Shown: positions 8,301 to 10,937 of the stretch, piece after piece | Layout: each line of letters begins with the position of its first letter | How positions within the stretch are numbered: position 1 is the first letter of the stretch | Source: Oscillospiraceae bacterium | GTDB taxonomy: Bacteria > Bacillota > Clostridia > Oscillospirales > Acutalibacteraceae | DNA length: 10,937 nt | Direction of reading: 5' to 3' | Assembly: GCA_902761265.1 (NCBI GenBank) | Contig: CACWJV010000049.1 | Location: forward strand, 1-10,937 | Notes under the pieces: model-generated | What the model was told of the DNA's origin: nothing | Databases searched by the model: none | What the model saw: only the letters and a program-made list of their open reading frames with translations | Program-made: the position numbers and the translations under genes

Positions 8301-8389
8301 GCTACGATAGCTGGGGCGCGCATACGCTTGAGGAACATAAAATCAAGGCCGGAAACACCTACCAGTTCAGCTTTACAATTCTGTTTTAA
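5351..8389 (+). CDS. lacZ: Beta-galactosidase, LacZ-type glycoside hydrolase family 2
   Basis: 1012 residues, the length of full LacZ enzymes. Order: N-terminal sugar-binding jelly roll (about 50-220, SLNGTWQF and VPSSWQMQGFG), immunoglobulin-like domain (about 222-335), TIM barrel (about 340-625), linker beta domain, then the beta-galactosidase small-chain domain (from about 738, with MTDNDRG near 784). The acid/base is E464 in SLGNECSGG (E. coli E461) and the nucleophile is E532 in LCEYSHAMGNS (E. coli E537). RTSHYPNHP (H388), DETDLETHG and the C-terminal DSWGAH tryptophan (W988, like E. coli W999) are all present, so it should be active on lactose or other beta-galactosides. No signal peptide, so cytoplasmic. 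AGGAG at 5341-5345 serves either ATG 5351 or the in-frame ATG 5354. No permease, kinase or lac-type regulator is adjacent; it sits between an exporter and rRNA-modification genes. Confidence 0.95.
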   Translation: MMTRKPVDGLREWQSDPTVTGVNRLPQRATFYPFESQDEARRNSFLSGGRTLSLNGTWQFLLCDEIAAKPQHFYEIAAETDGWSEIAVPSSWQMQGFGQAAYCNIQYPWEGVEKLHPPFAPTQSNSVGLYRKTVTIEESFLLDRLILTFEGVESCFYLYVNGERVGYSEGTFRRSEFDVTDLVHPGENLIAVEVYRWCTGSWLEDQDFFRLAGIFRDVYLTARPAQYLADIAVSAEPDARYRDGLLRAKVSLSSDDIPAEVEMTVFDTNGATVAFDSVSVQQAANADLRATIPFVRLWSAESPYLYTVLILLRSESGEVLECTSVRTGFRRIEIKDSVVYLNDRRLLLKGVNRHEFSCDTGRAIDRETMRADLITMKRNNINAVRTSHYPNHPDFYALCDEYGLYVIDETDLETHGARFTAPPAPPLIPGSEPEWENVVMDRVSCLFERDKNHPSVLFWSLGNECSGGENFKKMYAWLKEKDPSRFVHYESIWEDFENDKDVTDVWSMMYAKPWDIERFMSEHPEKPFMLCEYSHAMGNSCGGNDKYMALFDTHPSFFGAFVWDFVDQGVRLTAEDGTRYIGYGGDSGEWPHDGNFCGDGLLFADRTESAKLWEMKRLYQNVRFRAVDAAKGKIEITNGFLFTDLSEYNLHWQQISGSRVLDSGDQIVSVQPGESKQVDLHLAGAPEGEWYLNVFFELKETVSWAKAGHVVAKAQFVVNEGKWKRRSVEGERLSARTEYGTLYLDGGRMAAAFSRRSGKLYSLKKNGAELLRGPVEPTFWRAMTDNDRGCHQGVRCAVWRDAGKDAAFQIADVIETGKSVTVKTKFWVHTQPESTGTLDYTVGANGIRFDFSFTPHEGLPELPQIALCLPLVDRYHTLQYHGRGPHENYIDRRASADVGLYRTEIDALYTPYLKPQEHGERTDVRHAKLIGPKDDLSVEAADVMELNVCKWNEKTLEETAHGYELPQSDTLYLKAVLRQMGIGGYDSWGAHTLEEHKIKAGNTYQFSFTILF

Positions 8390-8406
8390 GGAAAGGAACC
8401 AACGCC

Positions 8407-8517
8407 ATGAAAAAGCAGGAAAGCAATCCGATCGCCGCGCTCGGCGCGGTGGCAACGCTCGTGATTTTGCAGTTCGCCGTGCGCCGCTGCATGAAGAAAT
8501 ACGGCAGAAAAGCATAA
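8407..8517 (+). CDS. Small single-span membrane peptide (36 aa)
   Basis: A 36-codon reading frame, ATG 8407 to TAA 8515-8517, opens with MKKQESNPIAALG and ends KKYGRKA. Residues about 8-24 form a hydrophobic helix (IAALGAVATLVILQFAV), and the following RRCMKKYGRKA tail is strongly basic, predicting that the C-terminus faces the cytosol. A purine-rich AAGGAAAGGA (8389-8398) lies at a suitable distance upstream, 17 bases after the lacZ stop. The stop is separated by one base from the rlmD start (TAAGATG), and rlmD has no good ribosome binding site of its own, so translation of this frame may drive that of rlmD. I do not recognise a family. Function unknown; it may be a real micro-protein or mainly a translational leader. 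Confidence 0.62.
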   Translation: MKKQESNPIAALGAVATLVILQFAVRRCMKKYGRKA

Positions 8518-8518
8518 G

Positions 8519-9964
8519 ATGGCACAGACGATCACCAAAAAAGCAGGCAAGGGCAACGGCTGCACGCTGTATAAGGCGTGCGGCGGCTGCCAGTTGCAAA
8601 ATCTCAGTTACGAAGAACAACTCCGATATAAACAGGTGAAGTGTATCCGCCACCTGTCGCGCTTCGGCCATGTGGACGAGATCATCGGCATGGAGACCCC
8701 GCTGCACTACCGCAACAAAGTGCAGGCGGCGTTCGGCGTGCGGCGCGGACAGATCATCTCCGGCGTCTACCAGTCCAAAAGCCACCGCATCGTCTGTGTG
8801 GACGACTGCATGCTCGAGGACGAAACGGCGGACAAAATCATCGTGTCCATCCGCCGGCTGTTGCCGCGGTTCAAGCTGACGCCCTACAACGAGGACACCG
8901 GCCGCGGCTTTTTGCGCCATGTGCTGGTCAAACGCGGGTTTGCAACGGGCGAAGTGATGGTCGTGTTCGTCACGCCGTCCAACCTGTTTCCGAAGCGCGA
9001 GGCGTTTCTTCACGAGCTGCTGCGGCAGCACCCGGAGATCACCACGGCGATCCAAAGCATCAACGGCGCCAAAACGAGCCTTGTGCTCGGCAAACAGGAG
9101 CTTGTGCTGTTCGGCAAGGGCTATATCGAAGACATGCTTTGCGGCTGTCGGTTCCGGATCTCGGCGCGCTCGTTTTATCAGATCAACCCTGTCCAGACCG
9201 AGGTACTCTACGGCAAGGCGATCGCCTTTGCCGCGCTCACAGGCAGCGAAACGGTGCTCGACGCGTATTGCGGGATCGGCACGATCGGCCTTTGCGCCGC
9301 CGAAAAAGCAAAGCGCGTGATCGGCGTGGAGCTGAACGCCGACGCCGTGCGCGACGCGAAGCAAAACGCAAAGCTCAACAACGCCGGCAACGTACAGTTT
9401 TACTGCGCCGACGCGGGCCGCTTTATGGTGGAGGCTGCCAAAGCGCGCGAAAAGATCGACGTCGTGTTTATGGATCCGCCGCGCGCCGGCAGTGATTTGC
9501 CGTTTCTCAAAAGCGTCGTGACGCTGGCGCCGAAAAAGATCGTTTATGTCTCGTGCAACGTGGAAACGCTTGCACGCGACCTCGGCGTGCTGTGTAAAAA
9601 CGGCTACCGCGTGGAAAAGATGCAGCCCGTGGATATGTTCCCGCATACGGGGCACGTGGAGTGCGTTGTTTTGTTGTCCCAACGCCGGGCGACCGAACAT
9701 ATCGACATAAAACTGGATTTGACGGATCTTGATTTGACAGCAGCGGAAACAAAACCTACTTATGACGACATCAAGGCGTATGTGCTGGAAACATACGGGC
9801 TTAAGGTTTCAACACTATACATATCACAAGTGAAACGAAAACTCGGCTTGGAGGTCGGGGAAGCATTTTGCAAACCGAAATCAGACAAATATAAAACGCC
9901 GCAATGCCCGGAAGAAAAGGAACAGGCGATTGTGGCGGCGTTGGAGTATTTCAAAATGATCTGA
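8519..9964 (+). CDS. rlmD: 23S rRNA (uracil-5)-methyltransferase, RlmD/RumA family, with an extra C-terminal module
   Basis: 481 residues. The N-terminus carries the iron-sulphur ligands C15-x5-C21-x2-C24 plus C97, the spacing found in E. coli RumA; the usual TRAM domain in front is missing. The SAM-binding motif is DAYCGIGTIGL (248-258), followed by FMDPPRAG (317-324). The catalytic cysteine is C346 in VSCNVETLARDL and the general base is E381 in FPHTGHVECV. It should methylate C5 of a 23S rRNA uridine (U1939/U747 type). Standard enzymes end about 8-10 residues after that motif. Here a further ~93 residues follow (from about 389), including KPTYDDIKAYVLE and ISQVKRKLGLE, encoded by clearly less GC-rich DNA, which suggests the 3' end came from an inserted element. 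The start at 8519 lies one base after the preceding peptide's stop, with no clear ribosome binding site. The catalytic core looks intact. Confidence 0.92.
   Translation: MAQTITKKAGKGNGCTLYKACGGCQLQNLSYEEQLRYKQVKCIRHLSRFGHVDEIIGMETPLHYRNKVQAAFGVRRGQIISGVYQSKSHRIVCVDDCMLEDETADKIIVSIRRLLPRFKLTPYNEDTGRGFLRHVLVKRGFATGEVMVVFVTPSNLFPKREAFLHELLRQHPEITTAIQSINGAKTSLVLGKQELVLFGKGYIEDMLCGCRFRISARSFYQINPVQTEVLYGKAIAFAALTGSETVLDAYCGIGTIGLCAAEKAKRVIGVELNADAVRDAKQNAKLNNAGNVQFYCADAGRFMVEAAKAREKIDVVFMDPPRAGSDLPFLKSVVTLAPKKIVYVSCNVETLARDLGVLCKNGYRVEKMQPVDMFPHTGHVECVVLLSQRRATEHIDIKLDLTDLDLTAAETKPTYDDIKAYVLETYGLKVSTLYISQVKRKLGLEVGEAFCKPKSDKYKTPQCPEEKEQAIVAALEYFKMI
9653..9670 (+). other. Candidate attachment site (attL-like) in the 3' end of rlmD
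   Basis: CACGTGGAGTGCGTTGTT encodes the end of the conserved GHVECVV motif and lies about 20-30 bases before the drop in GC content. The 3' end of rumA/rlmD is a known integration target of serine-recombinase elements (for example erm(TR)-carrying ICEs of Streptococcus pyogenes in the rum gene), and this segment matches the kind of core I recall there. Only one copy is in the window; a second copy would be expected at the far end of the element. Exact boundaries are not provable here. Confidence 0.45.
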
Positions 9965-9973
9965 TTTGCACAT

Positions 9974-10002
9974 TCGACAAACCTCCTTGTATTTGGTACA
10001 AT
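9974..10002 (+). promoter_or_regulatory. Predicted promoter of tnpV, embedded in an inverted repeat
   Basis: TCGACA (9974-9979, 5/6 to TTGACA) and TACAAT (9997-10002, 5/6 to TATAAT) are separated by exactly 17 bases. The start would be near 10009, inside the right arm of the inverted repeat, leaving a ~24-base leader with AGGAGG at 10019-10024. A transcript from here lacks the left arm, so its ribosome binding site stays open. Confidence 0.6.
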
Positions 10003-10027
10003 CGAGTTACCAAATTCAAGGAGGTTT
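9979..10027 (+). terminator. 20-bp inverted repeat hiding the tnpV ribosome binding site; terminator-like
   Basis: The left arm (9979-9998) and right arm (10008-10027) pair at 19 of 20 positions (only T9990 against T10016 fails) around a 9-base loop. The right arm contains AAGGAGG (10018-10024), the ribosome binding site of tnpV, and runs into TTTTTT (10025-10030). In RNA coming through from rlmD this would fold into a stem of about 11 unbroken plus 8 further pairs with a U tract, so it should end rlmD transcription and block tnpV translation in any read-through. Pairing is read directly; the regulatory meaning is inference. Confidence 0.75.
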
Positions 10028-10032
10028 TTTAT

Positions 10033-10407
10033 ATGAAAAAACACATTTACGACGAACAAAACGGACTGCACTACACACTGCACGGCGATGTTTACTTGCC
10101 GGATTTGGTTTACTCCAACCACGAGTATCCGCCCCTCGGCAAGTACGGCAGGATGCGCAAGACCTATCTGCAGGAACACCACAAACTGCTCTATAGCCGG
10201 ATGCTGATGGACGGCTCACTGTGGCAGCATCTGCGGGAAATCGACGAGCAGGCACAGAGCACGGTGGATACGATCATTGCCAGCATGGCAGAGGTTGACG
10301 GCGTGACGGAAGAACTCAAGGTAACCGATCCCATGCGCTGGGTCGGGCTGATGAACAACTACCGGCACTGCGCGGAAGAACTGGTGATTCGAGAAATCGT
10401 CTATTAA
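10033..10407 (+). CDS. tnpV: TnpV-type transposon-encoded protein
   Basis: 124 residues from ATG 10033, eight bases after AGGAGG (10019-10024). The frame is open further upstream to 9904 but that part overlaps rlmD and the hairpin. The sequence resembles TnpV, a small accessory protein first named in the clostridial Tn4451/Tn4453 transposons and widespread in clostridial integrative elements: the opening MKKHIYDEQNGLHYTLHGDVYLP, the block LGKYGRMRKTYLQEHHKLLYSRML (about 35-58), IDEQAQ (70-75), and the end of the form ELKVTDPMRWVGLMNNYRHCAEELVIREIVY (94-124). It has a charged, helical character and no catalytic motif. Its role is not well defined; an excisionase- or DNA-binding-type accessory function has been suggested. 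It ends just before a hairpin shared with the convergent repressor gene. Family call confident, function uncertain. Confidence 0.82.
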   Translation: MKKHIYDEQNGLHYTLHGDVYLPDLVYSNHEYPPLGKYGRMRKTYLQEHHKLLYSRMLMDGSLWQHLREIDEQAQSTVDTIIASMAEVDGVTEELKVTDPMRWVGLMNNYRHCAEELVIREIVY

Positions 10408-10414
10408 AAGCAAT

Positions 10415-10445
10415 GCAGCCGCGATCCCAAAAGGGTCGCGGCTGC
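10415..10445. terminator. Bidirectional terminator between tnpV and the XRE gene
   Basis: GCAGCCGCGATCCC (10415-10428) pairs with GGGTCGCGGCTGC (10433-10445) around an AAAA loop: 13 base pairs with one bulged T. On the plus strand ATTATTT follows a few bases later (10450-10456); on the minus strand the stem is followed by ATTGCTTTTAA. It lies in the 43-base gap between convergent genes and probably stops transcription from both sides. Confidence 0.75.
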
Positions 10446-10450
10446 TGGCA

Positions 10451-10699
10451 TTATTTAGATGTGTCCAAGTTCTCAAAAAAGTCATCGTATGAGCATTGAT
10501 AAATCTTTCGCAGTTCAATAATAACGCTGATGCGGATGTTCAATTCACCAGATTCATATTTTGCATATGTTGTTCTGCCAATATCACAGCCGCGGCGCTG
10601 TAGTTCCGCGCACAGTTTTTCTTGCGAAAGATCATGATCCAAACGCAAGTTTCTCAGGTTATCGCCCATGTTGCGATCACGGCGCAGTTTTTGTTCCAT
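10451..10699 (-). CDS. XRE-family helix-turn-helix transcriptional regulator
   Basis: 82 residues from ATG 10699 on the minus strand. The upstream in-frame GTG at 10705 leaves only about 3 bases to the GGAG of CGGAG, whereas the ATG has a 9-base spacing, so the ATG is preferred. A lambda-repressor-type HTH spans about residues 12-66: NLRNLRLDHDLSQEKLCAELQRRG, then GRTTYAKYESGELN (recognition helix and the conserved Tyr/Glu-Ser-Gly turn), then SVIIELRKIYQCSYDDFF. There is no sensor or dimerisation domain beyond it. It is convergent with tnpV and divergent from the SLOG gene. The 120-base control region between them carries repeated GACCAGTAT-type half sites placed over predicted promoters, which suggests it represses itself and the divergent gene, as small XRE repressors of mobile elements commonly do. 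Low GC compared with the chromosomal genes. Confidence 0.85.
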   Translation of the reverse strand: MEQKLRRDRNMGDNLRNLRLDHDLSQEKLCAELQRRGCDIGRTTYAKYESGELNIRISVIIELRKIYQCSYDDFFENLDTSK

Positions 10700-10718
10700 A
10701 TACACACACTCCGAAACA

Positions 10719-10738
10719 AGTATTGACCAGTATTGGTT
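10719..10738. promoter_or_regulatory. Candidate operator A of the XRE regulator
   Basis: AGTATTG is repeated at 10719-10725 and 10729-10735, ten bases apart (one helical turn), and GACCAGTATTGGTT (10725-10738) is roughly palindromic. The half site ACCAGTAT recurs inverted in operator B. It lies between the predicted minus-strand start (near 10745) and the regulator gene, and touches the predicted -35 of the divergent gene, fitting repression of both. Confidence 0.45.
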
Positions 10739-10766
10739 GCAATCTTGCTCTATTGTATGCTATACT
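10737..10766 (+). promoter_or_regulatory. Predicted promoter of the SLOG-family gene
   Basis: TATACT (10761-10766, 5/6) with extended TGC (10758-10760), and TTGCAA (10737-10742, 4/6) 18 bases upstream. The start would be near 10773, about 48 bases before the ATG at 10821. Operator-like sites A and B flank it. Confidence 0.5.
10752..10757 (-). promoter_or_regulatory. Predicted -10 box of the XRE regulator gene
   Basis: The complement of 10752-10757 is TACAAT (5/6). The start would be near 10745, with a ~46-base leader to the ATG at 10699. No good -35 is seen 17 bases upstream (CAATAA), where operator B begins, so this promoter may be weak or regulated. Confidence 0.4.
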
Positions 10767-10775
10767 GAATTAAAT

Positions 10776-10799
10776 TATTGACCGCTATACTGGTCGATA
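10776..10799. promoter_or_regulatory. Candidate operator B, 24-bp imperfect palindrome
   Basis: TAT(T)GACC-GC-TATA-CT-GGTC(G)ATA: nine of twelve pairs match about the centre between 10787 and 10788. The eight bases TATTGACC also begin operator A, 55 bases upstream. The site sits just after the predicted transcription start of the divergent gene, a common place for a repressor. Confidence 0.5.
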
Positions 10800-10820
10800 T
10801 TATGGAGATGAAATGGAATA

Positions 10821-10937
10821 ATGACTTGCACCTTCTTCGGACACCGTGATACACCCTCAACCGTCAAGCCCCTTCTTCGGCAAGTCATCATAGAATGGGT
10901 CGAACAGCACGGCGTCACCCGATTCTATGTCGGCAAT
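10821..10937 (+). CDS. SLOG-family protein, N-terminal part (partial)
   Basis: Thirty-nine codons, open to the window edge. The start MTCTFFGHRDTP followed by a helix and VTRFYVGN resembles clostridial SLOG-domain proteins (Rossmann-like, nucleotide- or ligand-binding, related to the DUF1273/YspA groups) that recur in integrative elements. The early beta strand plus GHR turn and the second strand ending in GN are the visible hallmarks. GGAG at 10804-10807 is 13 bases from the ATG, which is long, so translation may be weak. An in-frame alternative is not visible. SLOG proteins are thought to bind nucleotide-type ligands, but the role here is unknown. Confidence 0.65.
   Translation, partial: MTCTFFGHRDTPSTVKPLLRQVIIEWVEQHGVTRFYVGN

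Larger units (their letters stand above)
9665..10937. mobile_element. Left end of a putative integrated element (partial)
   Basis: From about 9690 on, base composition and codon choice differ from the genes to the left (ATA and CTA codons appear, with AT-rich intergenic regions). The content is typical of accessory elements: a replacement 3' end for rlmD, tnpV, an XRE-type repressor and the start of a SLOG-family gene. No recombinase, relaxase or conjugation gene is visible, so the class (ICE, IME or transposon remnant) cannot be set. It extends beyond the window. tnpV itself is about as GC-rich as the genome average, so the element is not uniform. Confidence 0.6.

Noticed and set aside
7547..9700. 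717-codon minus-strand open frame spanning lacZ and rlmD
   Set aside because: Covers two real genes on the other strand and crosses their boundary. It ends near where GC content falls, as expected for a composition-driven shadow.
9904..10032. Upstream extension of tnpV
   Set aside because: It overlaps the end of rlmD and the inverted repeat. The ATG at 10033 has an ideal ribosome binding site and matches where TnpV proteins begin.
10831..10880. Direct repeat CCTTCTTCGG at 10831 and 10871
   Set aside because: Both copies lie in the SLOG coding frame in different contexts; only two short copies, probably chance.
1..10937. CRISPR arrays, tRNA or rRNA genes, complete insertion sequence
   Set aside because: I saw no regularly spaced repeats, no cloverleaf with TPsiC-arm sequence, no rRNA sequence and no transposase or recombinase gene in the window.

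Overview
The window looks like a chromosomal segment of a GC-rich member of the Clostridia (Bacillota), most likely an Oscillospiraceae/Ruminococcaceae-type gut bacterium. The basis is strong AGGAGG-type ribosome binding sites, extended -10 promoters, tight co-directional gene packing, protein family content, and a TnpV-type mobile-element gene usually seen in clostridial elements. The genus assignment is inference.

Layout. At 1-294 (minus strand) lies the start of a stand-alone acetyltransferase of the GlmU C-terminal type, cut by the window edge. A divergent promoter region (295-499) separates it from a long plus-strand run with very short or overlapping junctions: rlmB (500-1276), an 827-residue membrane protein that reads as a catalytically dead P-type ATPase (1276-3759), an ABC exporter ATPase and permease (3789-4490, 4480-5298), a cytoplasmic lacZ-type GH2 beta-galactosidase (5351-8389), a 36-residue single-span membrane peptide (8407-8517), and an rlmD/rumA-type 23S rRNA m5U methyltransferase (8519-9964). 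Apart from a hairpin before lacZ, no clear promoter or terminator was seen inside this run, so parts are probably co-transcribed.

Base composition changes abruptly inside the rlmD gene, just after the codons for its conserved HTGHVECV motif. By hand count, 60-base lines go from about 65-67% GC to about 38-47%. The remaining ~93 residues are an extra tail beyond the usual end of RlmD. The 3' end of rumA/rlmD is a known insertion site of integrative elements, and what follows is mobile-element-like: a tnpV gene (10033-10407), a convergent XRE-type repressor (10451-10699, minus), a divergent control region with symmetric operator-like repeats, and the start of a SLOG-family protein running off the right edge. 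I read the right ~1.25 kb as the left end of an integrated element that supplied a new 3' end to rlmD.

The most striking features are: (1) the P-type-ATPase-shaped protein in which every catalytic signature is degraded while the fold and membrane layout are kept; (2) a 20-bp, 19/20 matched inverted repeat in front of tnpV that combines a terminator-like hairpin, sequestration of the tnpV ribosome binding site in read-through RNA, and an internal promoter starting downstream of the left arm, resembling the read-through protection of some transposase genes; (3) the chimeric rlmD 3' end; and (4) the tiny membrane peptide apparently translationally coupled to rlmD.
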